DNA of 51,757 nucleotides. It comes from Chloroflexota bacterium. Lineage in GTDB: Bacteria > Chloroflexota > Limnocylindria > Limnocylindrales > CSP1-4. A program made the translations under genes and the position numbers. The stretch spans positions 1 to 51,757 of the forward strand of contig PLLE01000033.1 of the NCBI GenBank assembly GCA_003141245.1, read 5' to 3'. Below, one piece after another: positions 41,793-51,757 of the stretch (positions are counted from its first letter, which is position 1; each line of letters begins with the position of its first letter). The notes under the pieces were generated by a model. It saw only the letters and a program-made list of their open reading frames with translations, did no database searches and was not told the origin of the DNA.

Positions 41793-44700
41793 TCAGGCCG
41801 CTGTCACCATGGCCCGCACTCGGAGAAGCGTGGCGATCAACTCGTCCACCTCGGCCGAAGCGAAGAGGCCATCCGGGCCACGCGGCGTGATGTCGGTGAA
41901 GGGCGACTCGTAGAGCAGGGCTGCGGGCATGACGCCGTGCTCGGTCAGGTGATCCACGATCAGGTTGACGAACTCGATCTGGTTGGCGGCCAGCGTCTTG
42001 CCTGACAGGAAGCCGGCGAGGGCCTCCTTTGCAGCCCCTCGATCCAGGCCGACCAGCGAGCGGACGAACAGACCGAGGCCGTGCGACTCCTGCTTGGCGC
42101 GGTCGATCTGATCGGGGCCGCCGACGCCACTCTCCACGAGCATGCGCTCCAGCTCGGCGAGGTCGCCGGCAGTCAGTGGGCGGTTCATCCTCAACTTCCA
42201 GATGGCCGTGTGATCCTGATGCTCGCGCAGGAAGGCTTGAGCCTTGGCGCGGAACTTCTCGAAGTCCCAGCCGGCGGCGAGACCGGGCAGGTCCACCCTT
42301 GCCTCGGCACCCATCTCGTCCTCGAAGTCGGCGAACACGACCCGACGCTTCTGTTTCTCGATCAGCTTGGCCAGGTCGCGAAGCCGGCGCCGAACCAGCT
42401 CCAGCATCGGGACGGTCACGTTGACCCACCACTCGTCGGTCTGGACTTCCTGGATCAGCGCCATCTGCGCTCGGACCATCGGGATGGCAGATTTCTCTTC
42501 CAGCAGGCCGGCGATGGCCTTGACCTGGTCGCGAAGTCGCTCGAGCCCGGGCGCGGACCGGAGCAGGCCCAGCTGCAGGTTGAGGATCAGGAGATCGAAC
42601 CGCTTGGCTTCCTCTGGCTCTGCGTCCAGCTCCGCCGGCAGACCGGCCACGCCCTGAGCCAGCTCGCCCATCGCGGCGCGGGACAAAGTCGTCCAGGCTT
42701 CAGCCCTGGCGTATCGCTCCACCAATCGTCGCTGTGGCCGGACTAGGAAGTTGCCGAGGTTCATCGAGGCCACTTCGCGATGCAGCGACGCGGCCAGCGC
42801 GCCGCGCACGCCAGCCTCGGTGGTCGGGTCGCCGAACGGTGCAACGACAGTGGCCGCAGCCGCCGGACCCGAGGCCACGGCCACGCGCCGGTCCAGCTCC
42901 TCGACAAGCTCGAGTCGCGTCACGAACAGCCGCTTGCCCAGCGACTCCCCTGCTGCGCCTTCGGTCATCTCCGGGTTCTGGCTGAAGAACTCCAGGTTTC
43001 CGCAGTAGTCGAACAGCTGGAAGCAATCCTTGTCTTGCCCAGGCTCGAACAGGTCCGGGCAAAGACGCGTGCCGCGGCCGAGCATCTGCCAGAACTTGGT
43101 CTTGGAACGGACCAGCTTGAAGAAGACCAGATTCACGACTTCGGGGATGTCGATGCCCGTGTCGAGCATGTCCACCGAGATGGCGATGTGCGGCGACCGC
43201 TCCTTGCCGGAGAACGCGTCGATCAGGCTCTGGGCGTACTCCGTCCTGAAAGTGATGGCCCTCGCGAACTCACCCCGGAAGTGCGGGTAGTTGGCGTTGA
43301 AGCGCTCGGCGATGAACTCGGCGTGGGCCTGGTTCTTGGCGAAGACGATCGTCTTGCCGAGGCGATCCCCGCCGGCGACCGTCAGGCCGCGGGTCATGAG
43401 ATGCGCCAGGACCTTGTCCACCGTGTCCTTGTTGAAAAGCCACTTGTTGAGCGCGGCGGCCTCGATGCGGTCCGAAACCGCGCCCTCCTCGTCCCACTCA
43501 AGGGCGTCCCACTGGTCCTTCTCGTCCTCCGACAGCTCGTCGTACTTGATGCCCTCGCGCTGGAACTTGAGCGGAACCGAAACGGCCTTCGGCGGGACGA
43601 GGAAGCCGTCGCGGACCGCCTCCTCGAGCGAGTAGGCGTCGGTCGGCACGCCGGTCTCGAGGTCGAACAGGCTGTAGGTGTTGCGGTCGACCTCGTCCTT
43701 GGGCGTCGCCGTCAGGCCAACGAGCAGCGAGTCGAAGTAGTCGAAGATCGCGCGGTACTTTGCGAAGACCGAGCGGTGCGCCTCGTCGATGATCACGAGA
43801 TCGAAATGGCCGGCCCCAAAGCGGCGCTGCCCGTCCGCGGCTTCGTCGATCAGCCCCATCATCGTCGGATAGGTGGAGACGAAGACGCGCCCCTCGCCTT
43901 CGCGGTCGCTGACCAGGTTCACCGGCGACGAGTCGGGCAGGTGGCGCTTGAATGCGTTCTCGGCCTGCTTGACGAGCGCGACGCGGTCCGCCAGGAACAG
44001 CACGCGCTTGGCCCAGTTGGCGCGCATCAGCAGGTCGCACAGGGCGATGACCGTGCGCGTCTTGCCCGCGCCGGTGGCCATGACGAGGAGCGCCTTGCGG
44101 TCGAGGTCCCGTTCGAATGACTCAGCGATGCGGCGGATGGCCCGCGTCTGGTAGTAACGCTCCACGATCGCGCCGTTGATCTCGGCTGAGGCGAGCGGCC
44201 TGCGGCTGGCTCGACGCTGGATGAGCAGTTCCAGCTCGGCCTTCTTGTAGAAGCCCTGGACCCGCCGCGGCGGATAGCTCGTGTCGTCCCAGATCCAGTG
44301 CTCGTAGCCGTTGGAGTAGAAGATCACCGGACGCCGGCCGAACTGGCGTTCCAGGCAGTCGGCGTAGAGCTTGGCCTGCTGCTGCCCGGCGCGCGGGTCG
44401 CGCCGCGTTCGCTTGGCTTCGACTAGGCCGAGCGGCTTGCCATCGTCGCCCCAGAGGACATAGTCCACGAATCCCTTGTCATGGGTGTTTGGCATGCCGG
44501 CGACTTCGAACTCCCGATCGCGCGCCTCCGCCAGCGTCCAGCCGGCTTCCTTGAGCAAGAGATCGATGAAGTAGTCGCGCGTCTCGGCTTCGAGGTAGTT
44601 GTGCGTATCGAGCTGGGCCGCAGCGGCCTTCTTGGCGTCGGCAACCAGCGCGCGCAGGCTGGCCAGTTCGGCGTCAAGCGCGGTTCGGTCGGCCAGCAGG

Positions 44701-45230
44701 ACTGCGAGCTTTTCGTCGCGTTCGCGCAGGGCGACTTCGAGCTGCGCCAGCTGCTCGGCGGACTGCTTCGGGATGAGCGTCCTCGGCAGGGCGCCGGGGT
44801 CGAAGGCCAGGTTCGGCACCGGTCGCGCGTCGCGCGCGTAAGTCCGGGCGAGCCAGTAGCAGACATGGAACAGCTCGCCCACCGCCGCCAGCGCGTCGGC
44901 CGCCGGCATCGCGTTGTGGCCGTGGACGGCGCGGTTGCCGAGGGTGTTGATCACGCGTGCCTTGTTGAAGACCGCCTCGCCCGTGGCCAGCTTGAAGCTC
45001 GGTTCGTGGATCAGCGCGGAGAGGTTGTCCTGGTATGGCAGCCGCAGCGCGGCGTCGTGCTTGTACGCCCAGGCCACCGCCAGCTCGAGCGCCCGCCGAG
45101 AGTAGAAGCAGGCTGCCCGCGGGTCGGGGTACGCTGCCGCCTCGGCCCTGACCGCGGCCTCGAACACCGCCGGCCATTCCCGCTCGAGGAAGGCGAACTG
45201 GCTCACGTCAGAGCTCGCCCTGGAAGGCAT
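41793..45230 (-). CDS. hsdR: Type I restriction enzyme, R (motor/endonuclease) subunit
   Basis: The protein is about 1145 residues from ATG 45230 (overlapping the hsdS end); a GTG at 45206 just after the hsdS stop is an alternative. The N-terminus is a DUF4145-like helical domain (CFYSRRALELAVAWAYKHDA). The nuclease motif is DKGFVDYVLWGDDGKPLGLV followed by EAKR (PD-(D/E)xK). The SF2 helicase motor has MATGAGKTRTVIAL, LVIIDEAHRSVF, LTATPKDEVDRNTYSLFD, VDMLDTGIDIPEV and QMLGRGTRL. The C-terminal EcoEI-type domain completes it. It translocates DNA and cuts unmethylated targets in complex with HsdM and HsdS. All key motifs are intact. Confidence 0.94.
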   Translation of the reverse strand: MPSRASSDVSQFAFLEREWPAVFEAAVRAEAAAYPDPRAACFYSRRALELAVAWAYKHDAALRLPYQDNLSALIHEPSFKLATGEAVFNKARVINTLGNRAVHGHNAMPAADALAAVGELFHVCYWLARTYARDARPVPNLAFDPGALPRTLIPKQSAEQLAQLEVALRERDEKLAVLLADRTALDAELASLRALVADAKKAAAAQLDTHNYLEAETRDYFIDLLLKEAGWTLAEARDREFEVAGMPNTHDKGFVDYVLWGDDGKPLGLVEAKRTRRDPRAGQQQAKLYADCLERQFGRRPVIFYSNGYEHWIWDDTSYPPRRVQGFYKKAELELLIQRRASRRPLASAEINGAIVERYYQTRAIRRIAESFERDLDRKALLVMATGAGKTRTVIALCDLLMRANWAKRVLFLADRVALVKQAENAFKRHLPDSSPVNLVSDREGEGRVFVSTYPTMMGLIDEAADGQRRFGAGHFDLVIIDEAHRSVFAKYRAIFDYFDSLLVGLTATPKDEVDRNTYSLFDLETGVPTDAYSLEEAVRDGFLVPPKAVSVPLKFQREGIKYDELSEDEKDQWDALEWDEEGAVSDRIEAAALNKWLFNKDTVDKVLAHLMTRGLTVAGGDRLGKTIVFAKNQAHAEFIAERFNANYPHFRGEFARAITFRTEYAQSLIDAFSGKERSPHIAISVDMLDTGIDIPEVVNLVFFKLVRSKTKFWQMLGRGTRLCPDLFEPGQDKDCFQLFDYCGNLEFFSQNPEMTEGAAGESLGKRLFVTRLELVEELDRRVAVASGPAAAATVVAPFGDPTTEAGVRGALAASLHREVASMNLGNFLVRPQRRLVERYARAEAWTTLSRAAMGELAQGVAGLPAELDAEPEEAKRFDLLILNLQLGLLRSAPGLERLRDQVKAIAGLLEEKSAIPMVRAQMALIQEVQTDEWWVNVTVPMLELVRRRLRDLAKLIEKQKRRVVFADFEDEMGAEARVDLPGLAAGWDFEKFRAKAQAFLREHQDHTAIWKLRMNRPLTAGDLAELERMLVESGVGGPDQIDRAKQESHGLGLFVRSLVGLDRGAAKEALAGFLSGKTLAANQIEFVNLIVDHLTEHGVMPAALLYESPFTDITPRGPDGLFASAEVDELIATLLRVRAMVTAA

Positions 45231-46368
45231 GGTGATGGAGCGAGGCGAAGAGGGCGCCAAGTTCGGCCAGCGAGGTGCGATGGGCGACCTTGAACCGCCC
45301 GACTGCCGACACGCGTTGGGCGAATTCTCGTTGGAGGGAGAGTGGGGGCAGAGGGATGACGATTCGCTTTAGGTCCGGCGCCTTGATTGTCTGAATCGTC
45401 GTGTTCGAACAAGCCCTTGCTAGCCTCTCACCGAAGTAGCTGGAGTCGGCAAAATGCCAGGCGAACGTCGGGTCGAGCACACGTCGATCGGGCGCCATCC
45501 GGATTAGGTTCGCCGTCATGTTCGCACCAACAAGGGCGGCCGGAACCAGGCCGATCTTCCCGACCGTCCCGCGAACGGACATGACCAAATCGCCTTCTGC
45601 AAGGACGGTTCGCGGAAAACGGGCCGACGTCGCGAGACTTATGAATCGGAGTCGGCTCTTGTCGGCGACGATGACCCCGTCCTGTTGCAGCAACTCACCA
45701 CGGATCTCGGGCACTCCCGCATCAACATAAGCGATGTCGTAGTAGGTCGGATAGCGATATACCTCCGACATCGCTTCGCCCAGTGTCTCTGTTCTCCACC
45801 GCTTGGGGTTCGTGGCGGGATCGCCGAACATGTCGAGGAAGATGGATTGGGTGAGGGTGTCGAGTTGGGCGAGGGCGTCGCGGCGCTTGGCCCGCAGCGC
45901 TTCCGCCCGGTCCAGCACTTCCGCAATCCGACACTGTTCGGGCAGTGGCGGAACTGGAACTGCAATCTCGGAAGCCCCGGCCTGAGTCAATTTGCCGCGC
46001 GTGCTACCCGTGACCAGCGGCGTCACATCGTAGTTCTCCAAGACGCGACACAGGAACCCGAGGTCGATGCCCGCCTTCGGCCGCAGGACATGAGCGTGAT
46101 TGTTTACCCACGTCTTGCCGGAGATGCGATAGGCGATGCCCCGATCCGGCGTGTCAAAGTGGCCACCGTCTTCCGCAAGCAGCACGAGCGGCTCGTCGAA
46201 AATGAAGTCGTCGATCGTCCCCTGCTGGCCGTTGGCTCCGAAGTACGGGTAAGGACCTGCGCGGCGATCAGACTCGGTGACGGGCCGACGCCTGCTATCG
46301 AGGAAGTCGACGACATCGCCCAATCGCTTCGTTCGATAGCCGCCGGCAAGCGAATGTCGCGAAATCAA
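45208..46368 (-). CDS. hsdS: Type I restriction-modification specificity subunit
   Basis: The protein has 386 residues. The start overlaps the hsdM stop (ATGA). Two target-recognition domains are visible, about 10-145 (YPYFGANGQQGTIDDFIFDE) and 195-335 (DLVMSVRGTVGKIGLVPAAL). Each is followed by a conserved coiled-coil spacer beginning VPPLPEQCRIAEVLDRAEAL and IPLPPLSLQREFAQRVSAVG. The two domains read the two halves of a bipartite DNA target. The target cannot be predicted from sequence alone. Confidence 0.92.
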   Translation of the reverse strand: MISRHSLAGGYRTKRLGDVVDFLDSRRRPVTESDRRAGPYPYFGANGQQGTIDDFIFDEPLVLLAEDGGHFDTPDRGIAYRISGKTWVNNHAHVLRPKAGIDLGFLCRVLENYDVTPLVTGSTRGKLTQAGASEIAVPVPPLPEQCRIAEVLDRAEALRAKRRDALAQLDTLTQSIFLDMFGDPATNPKRWRTETLGEAMSEVYRYPTYYDIAYVDAGVPEIRGELLQQDGVIVADKSRLRFISLATSARFPRTVLAEGDLVMSVRGTVGKIGLVPAALVGANMTANLIRMAPDRRVLDPTFAWHFADSSYFGERLARACSNTTIQTIKAPDLKRIVIPLPPLSLQREFAQRVSAVGRFKVAHRTSLAELGALFASLHHHAFQGEL

Positions 46369-47903
46369 GAGAGCATCCCCTCGAGTTCCTTCATCCCCCG
46401 CTGGATCTCCTCCTCCAGCTTCGCGAGGTCGGCGAGGATCTCCTTGGGCGCGCGATGCTTGATCTCCTCGTGGACCACTTCCTTGTAGCGATTGAGGGAG
46501 AGGTCGTAGCCCTGGGCGGCGATGTCGGCCTTGGGGACGCAGAAGCTTTGGGCGGTTCGCGGGCGCTCGCGCTCGGCGGCGTCGCGCGCGAGCCAGCGAG
46601 CCAGCGCGTCGGGCAGGTTGTTCCTGGCGTGTTCTTCGGCGCTAAGAGCAGTCGCCGGCACGGGGCCGAGCTTGTCTTCCGATAGCAGCGGCATGCGCTT
46701 GTCGTCGAGGCTCCAACCGTCGGCTTCGACGTCGTAGAACCAGACGTGGTCGGTGCCGCCGGAGTTGGTCTTGGTAAAGAGCAGGATCGCGGTGGAGACG
46801 CCGGCGTAGGGCCGGAACGCTCCGCTCGGCAGCGACACCACGGCGTCGAGCTTCTGCTCCTCCACCAGCATCTGCCGCAGCGTCTTGTGCGCGTTGCTCG
46901 AGCCGAACAGAACGCCGTCGGGCACGATCACCGCCGCTCGACCGCCGGGCCGCAGGAGGCGCAGGAAGAGCGCCAAGAAGAGCAGTTCGGTCTTCTTGGT
47001 CTTGACGATCGCCAGGAGGTCCTTGGCGGTGTTCTCGTAGTCGAGGCTGCCGGCAAAGGGCGGATTGGCGAGGACCAGGGTATAGGCCTCTTCGTCGGCG
47101 GCGTGGTCCTGCGCGAGGGAGTCGCGATAGCGGATGTCTGGGTTTTCAACGCCGTGGAGCAGCATGTTCATGCTGCCGATGCGGAGCATGGTGTTGTCGA
47201 AGTCGAAGCCGTGGAACATGCCGTCGTGGAAGTGGGCTTTGTGCTTCGCGTCGTGGAGCAGGCCGGGCTGGCTCTTGCGCAAGTACTCGCCGGCCGCCAC
47301 CAGGAAGCCGGCCGTGCCGCAAGCCGGGTCACAGATGATGTCCGTCGGCTGGGGCGCGGTCATCGCCACCATCAGCGCGATGATGTGGCGCGGGGTACGG
47401 AACTGGCCGTTCTGGCCGGCCGTGGCGATCTTGCCGAGCATGTACTCGTACAGGTCGCCCTTGGTGTCGCGGTCCTCCATCGGCACCTCGCCGATCAGGT
47501 CGACGACCTTGGCCAGCAACGCCGGGGTGGGGATGGTGAAGCGGGCGTCCTTCATGTGGTGGGCGTACGTGGACTCGTCGGCGCCCAGCGTCCGCAGGAA
47601 CGGGAAGACGCGCTCGCCAACCACGACGTACATCTCGGCCGGGGACAGGTTCTTGAAGTGCGACCAGCGCAGGTCGTCGTACGGGCGGCCGCCTGGGTCG
47701 TTGCCTTCGGGGAAGATGCGGCGCTCGATCGGCTGGTCGAGCCGGGCGGCCTTGTTCTCTTCGAGGATCTGGAGGTCGTCGAGCCGGCGCAGGAAGAGCA
47801 GGTAGGTGATCTGCTCGATGACTTCGAGCGGGTTGGAGATCCCGCCGGACCAGAAGGCGTCCCAGATGCGGTCGATCTGGCTGCGCAGTTGGCCGGTCAG
47901 CAT
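46365..47903 (-). CDS. hsdM: Type I restriction-modification DNA methyltransferase subunit
   Basis: The protein has 512 residues. The N-terminal helical domain is QIDRIWDAFWSGGISNPLEV. Motif I (SAM binding) is DIICDPACGTAGFLVAAGEY and motif IV is VLANPPFAGSLDYENT, the NPPF of N6-adenine methylases. LRPGGRAAVIVPDGVLFGSS and SLPSGAFRPYAGVSTAILLF are further HsdM blocks. It methylates adenine in the target chosen by HsdS and protects host DNA. It is the first gene of the hsdM-hsdS-hsdR operon; the ribosome site is weak. The 168 bases to fic show no gene. Confidence 0.94.
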   Translation of the reverse strand: MLTGQLRSQIDRIWDAFWSGGISNPLEVIEQITYLLFLRRLDDLQILEENKAARLDQPIERRIFPEGNDPGGRPYDDLRWSHFKNLSPAEMYVVVGERVFPFLRTLGADESTYAHHMKDARFTIPTPALLAKVVDLIGEVPMEDRDTKGDLYEYMLGKIATAGQNGQFRTPRHIIALMVAMTAPQPTDIICDPACGTAGFLVAAGEYLRKSQPGLLHDAKHKAHFHDGMFHGFDFDNTMLRIGSMNMLLHGVENPDIRYRDSLAQDHAADEEAYTLVLANPPFAGSLDYENTAKDLLAIVKTKKTELLFLALFLRLLRPGGRAAVIVPDGVLFGSSNAHKTLRQMLVEEQKLDAVVSLPSGAFRPYAGVSTAILLFTKTNSGGTDHVWFYDVEADGWSLDDKRMPLLSEDKLGPVPATALSAEEHARNNLPDALARWLARDAAERERPRTAQSFCVPKADIAAQGYDLSLNRYKEVVHEEIKHRAPKEILADLAKLEEEIQRGMKELEGMLS

Positions 47904-48071
47904 GTAGGACCCCCGGTGATATGTCAGGCCGGGCAGGTGGCTCCGGCGACCCGTGGACCTACTCTAGCGACCAGCGCGTGGGAGCGTCTGCCTGGAAGCC
48001 GCTCTGATCGTTCCAGATGACTGCGGAATAGGGGTCGCGCTACCGTCCGGCAGGAGGGACGCACGGCTGAC

Positions 48072-49235
48072 TCAATGGCCGTCTCGCGGAGCCGCGGTTT
48101 CGTGACCGCGGAAGCGATCCATGAGTTCCGGGGTTCGAAGGGGCAGATCCATTAGGCGACGGCCCGGCCCGTAGCGACGACCTCGGCGCTCCCCAGCCGG
48201 CTCGAGCCAGCCCTGGGCGGCCATCGCTGCGAGCACTGCACGCACTCTTCCTGGGGACAGTCCCAGCAGCCCGGCCATGCTCGTAGTTCGAATGGGCGCC
48301 AGTCGGGCACTCAAGAGGATGATCGGCCACTCCGCCGAACACGGGGAACCCTCGAGCTCCATTGCGAGCAGACCGATGTCGCCGGGTACGGCAGCCGTGA
48401 GCCGGTTGCGGACCTCCAGGCGGTTCACACAGATCTCAGCGAAATACTCCAGCCATTCGGTCGCGGAGTGCTCCTCGGGGTTGTACGTCGCCCCGTGGGT
48501 GGTCTGGAGGACGCCGACATAGCGATTGATGTTTGCTCGGATCTCAGACTCCACGTTCAGTAGCTCGGGCGCTCCGATACCGCATCTCATGAGCATCAAC
48601 GATCCGGCAATCCGCGCCGTCCGTCCGTTTCCGTTGAGCCATGGATGTATCGAGACGACGTTCAAGTGGGTTAGGCCGGCCCGGATAACTGGGTGTCCGG
48701 CACCGTCGCCCAGCCATTCGACGAGTTGAGACATCAGCGCGGGAAGCCGCTGGTACTCGGGCGGAGCGAATACGCCGCCGACAGTGACAGCCTGCCGCCT
48801 GTACTCCCCCCGCTCGTCATCTTCGAGGCCCCGCATGACCGTGGCATTCAACCTTCTCAGCAGCTCCTGGGACCACTCGAAATCAGGACGGAGCGCCGCG
48901 GCATTAGCCAGATCAAGGGCGCTGTTGTAGTTCAAGACCTCACGGATGTCGGCCGACCGAGCCTGAACGGACCCACCGCCCAGGACCTGGTCGACCTGGG
49001 CGGCCGTGAGCGAATTCCCCTCGATTCCAGTACTCCCGGCGACAGTCGCGCTCCGAGCCACGGGCCACAACCCGATGTTGGTCCAGCGGTGCCGGACGAT
49101 GGGGCCTTCCGCCGCGCTTTGAGCATCCCACGCGGCCAAGAGCCCCAGCAGACGCGGCGTTTCACGATAGGAAAGGTGCAGCTCGGGCATCTGTCGATTG
49201 AACTCCAAGCGATTTATCTGGGGCAATGATGGCAC
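48072..49235 (-). CDS. Fic/DOC-family AMP-transferase with N-terminal inhibitory motif and C-terminal wHTH
   Basis: The protein is about 387 residues if the GTG at 49235 is used; ATG 49190 is an alternative, and the longer frame up to 49565 encodes non-homologous sequence. The catalytic loop is SIHPWLNGNGRTARIAGSLM (HPxxxGNGRxxR). The inhibitory helix motif [S/T]xxxE[G/N] is seen in VAGSTGIEGNSLTAAQV, which makes it a class II Fic whose activity is self-restrained. A C-terminal winged helix (TTSMAGLLGLSPGRVRAVLA, then QGWLEP) may bind DNA. Fic enzymes AMPylate target proteins, and such solo Fic genes often accompany Type I RM loci. It reads toward hsdM on the same strand. Confidence 0.85.
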   Translation of the reverse strand: MPSLPQINRLEFNRQMPELHLSYRETPRLLGLLAAWDAQSAAEGPIVRHRWTNIGLWPVARSATVAGSTGIEGNSLTAAQVDQVLGGGSVQARSADIREVLNYNSALDLANAAALRPDFEWSQELLRRLNATVMRGLEDDERGEYRRQAVTVGGVFAPPEYQRLPALMSQLVEWLGDGAGHPVIRAGLTHLNVVSIHPWLNGNGRTARIAGSLMLMRCGIGAPELLNVESEIRANINRYVGVLQTTHGATYNPEEHSATEWLEYFAEICVNRLEVRNRLTAAVPGDIGLLAMELEGSPCSAEWPIILLSARLAPIRTTSMAGLLGLSPGRVRAVLAAMAAQGWLEPAGERRGRRYGPGRRLMDLPLRTPELMDRFRGHETAAPRDGH

Positions 49236-49525
49236 CTTATCGATCGTCTTGCAAGCGATAACTTGATCAGCCGGAGATCGGAGGTTCAGGACGAACCGAA
49301 CGGTGAGGCTGGCCAGAGGTCTGGAATTTGCGATCCCTCTGGTCCCGGCGCTTCGGCTCCGTGCGAATTCCAGAGGTTGAGGATCGCGCGCAGGCGGGCA
49401 GTCAAGCCGGCAGCCTGCCGTCCCTTTCGGCCGAAGGCCAGCCGTTCGCTCGCCCGCAATCGCCGATGAGCCCGGGCCGGCGCACTGAGTCGCGAGGCGC
49501 CACGGCGCTCCGGTCTGGGAAAGGC
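49236..49525. other. Divergent region between fic and the metY leader
   Basis: No gene is supported. The part next to fic (49195-49270) is less GC-rich than average and should hold its promoter. The rest is GC-rich without recognisable signals. Confidence 0.4.
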
Positions 49526-49555
49526 TTGCACAAAGTGCAGTTGTGCGCTTACACT
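49526..49555 (+). promoter_or_regulatory. Promoter of the metY-metX operon
   Basis: TTGCAC (49526-49531), a 17-base spacer and TTACAC (49549-49554), or TACACT one base later, fit sigma-70 spacing. The initiating ATG of the leader ORF lies at 49565, 10 bases after the -10, so the transcript begins only a few bases before it. Confidence 0.6.
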
Positions 49556-49564
49556 GCGCCCCCA

Positions 49565-49675
49565 ATGAACGCCAATGACTTCAGCCGTCGGGAGAATTCG
49601 CGCAAGGCCTCAAGCCTGCGCGGTTCCATGATGTCCATGACTCGGCGGCCCCGAAGTGCGGAGGATGGGGTCTGA
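49565..49675 (+). CDS. Putative 36-residue methionine leader peptide
   Basis: ATG 49565 to TGA 49673-49675. The predicted transcription start is 3-5 bases upstream, so the ORF would be translated from a near-leaderless mRNA. Codons 22-25 are ATG ATG TCC ATG (49628-49639): three methionines in four codons, in a peptide otherwise rich in Ser and Arg. It precedes a hairpin series and a terminator-like structure before metY. This is the layout of a ribosome-mediated attenuator responding to charged tRNA-Met. No ribosome site is seen. The Met run could be chance, and there is no homology evidence. Confidence 0.45.
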   Translation: MNANDFSRRENSRKASSLRGSMMSMTRRPRSAEDGV

Positions 49676-51213
<1,538 letters not shown>

Positions 51214-51236
51214 GCGGTGCGCGCCAGGAAGTCCCC

Positions 51237-51757
51237 ATGAAATCGACGCCGGCAATTCGATGGATCTCGGAGGTGCGTGGCGAGTCCGCGCGCTCCGAAG
51301 CCCTGGCCGGAGTCGATTCTGAGCGCGCCGGGTCCCTCGCGGGGCTCGGCGCGTTTGCGTCGCCAGGTTCCAGGGCGAGCGGTCGTGGCACCGGCTCCGG
51401 ATTCGATCCCGCCGATCCCGCCGATCCCGCCGATCCCGGCGTTTCGACCATACGCGCGGACTTCGGTTTTCGTAGCCTGAACGACGTGGACAACTCGACC
51501 GATCCGCAGACCGGCAAGATCGTATCCCGCTGGCTTGGTCGCTTCGTTCTCGAGTCCGGCGCGATCCTGCCGGACCTGGTCGTGGCCTATCGCCACGACG
51601 GCGTCCCGATCGGCGATGGGCGCCAGATCCTGGTCGTTCACGCCCTGACCGGTTCGGCAGATGCCGCGGGCGACTGGTGGGCGCCGCTCATCGGCCCCGG
51701 CCAGGTGCTCGACACGGACAAGTTCGGAATCATCTGCATGAACCTGCTGGGCAGCCG
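51237..51757 (+). CDS. metX: Homoserine O-acetyltransferase, 3' end outside the window
   Basis: The frame is open from ATG 51237 (with AGGAAG 8 bases upstream) to the window end. The recognisable alpha/beta-hydrolase domain begins only after about 95 residues: RFVLESGAILPDLVVAYRHD, then QILVVHALTGSADAAG and DWWAPLIGPGQVLDTDKFGI, then ICMNLLGS. The first 80-90 residues are extra compared with typical MetX and include a (DPA)n repeat. A GTG at 51486 is an alternative start nearer the normal length but lacks a good ribosome site. The enzyme makes O-acetylhomoserine from acetyl-CoA, the substrate of the preceding MetY. Confidence 0.88.
   Translation, partial: MKSTPAIRWISEVRGESARSEALAGVDSERAGSLAGLGAFASPGSRASGRGTGSGFDPADPADPADPGVSTIRADFGFRSLNDVDNSTDPQTGKIVSRWLGRFVLESGAILPDLVVAYRHDGVPIGDGRQILVVHALTGSADAAGDWWAPLIGPGQVLDTDKFGIICMNLLGS
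51405..51440 (+). repeat. 9-bp tandem repeat (four copies) in the metX 5' region
   Basis: GATCCCGCC is repeated three times and once as GATCCCGGC. In the metX frame it encodes DPA-DPA-DPA-DPG. Because the unit is a multiple of three, slippage changes the linker length without frameshift, which supports translation through the repeat. Confidence 0.75.

Noticed and set aside
46746-48020. Long plus-strand open frame opposite hsdM (424 codons)
   Set aside because: Antisense shadow of a gene with all HsdM motifs intact; its translation has no recognisable domain.

Overview
This is a GC-rich bacterial window (roughly two thirds G+C by eye). It has many GTG starts, ATGA start/stop overlaps and several promoters whose -10 box lies only 7-8 bases before the start codon, which implies leaderless or nearly leaderless mRNAs. 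Together with an F420-type luciferase-like oxidoreductase, a PlsY acyltransferase and ArsM/ArsN arsenic genes, this fits a soil or freshwater Chloroflexota (Limnocylindria-like) or, less likely, an actinobacterium. The taxonomic call is inference. No rRNA or tRNA gene was recognised.

Layout. 1-4.8 kb: two SIS-domain phosphosugar proteins (the first cut by the window edge) and a divergent hydroxypyruvate-isomerase-family TIM barrel, separated by a graveyard of mobile-element fragments (IS21 istA/istB, an integrase-core scrap and a serine recombinase broken by an inversion). 5.1-7.1 kb: a truncated IS481-like transposase, then a DDE transposase frameshifted and fused by deletion to the tail of its AAA+ ATPase. 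7.4-12.2 kb: a toxic-anion/arsenic island: telA, a MerR-ArsC fusion, arsR, a small ORF, arsM, arsN and a LUD-domain gene, with two well-formed promoter/operators. 12.3-17.9 kb: marR plus an extradiol dioxygenase, a ZIP transporter, and a fur-znuA-znuC-znuB-like metal uptake operon. 17.9-24.1 kb: an M24 peptidase-fold protein with altered metal ligands, MscL with a zinc-ribbon tail, an RDD membrane protein, a response-regulator fossil, a GT39-type glycosyltransferase and a small unknown protein. 23.5-28.0 kb: a leaderless marR with a heterodimeric ABC exporter. 28.2-28.4 kb: a small tandem palindromic repeat. 28.5-32.4 kb: LLM oxidoreductase, transglutaminase-like lipoprotein, aldo/keto reductase, DinB protein. 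32.5-37.5 kb: glycerol use and phospholipid entry (glpK-glpD-panE-like-plsY). 37.7-40.3 kb: an unknown protein and a large TPR protein.

40.3-49.3 kb is a defence island on the minus strand: Fic, complete Type I restriction-modification (hsdM-hsdS-hsdR), then an HTH-fused MNT nucleotidyltransferase with a HEPN partner, preceded by an unusually AT-rich 50-bp tandem repeat. A fossil piece of an O-acetylhomoserine sulfhydrylase lies at the left edge of the island, and the living metY-metX pair lies at the right edge in opposite orientation. The metY leader holds a promoter, a 36-codon ORF with three Met codons in four, and a strong hairpin followed by a T-run, an architecture that suggests transcription attenuation by methionine supply. 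That leader, the MNT/HEPN repeat operator and the MerR-ArsC fusion are the most promising observations.
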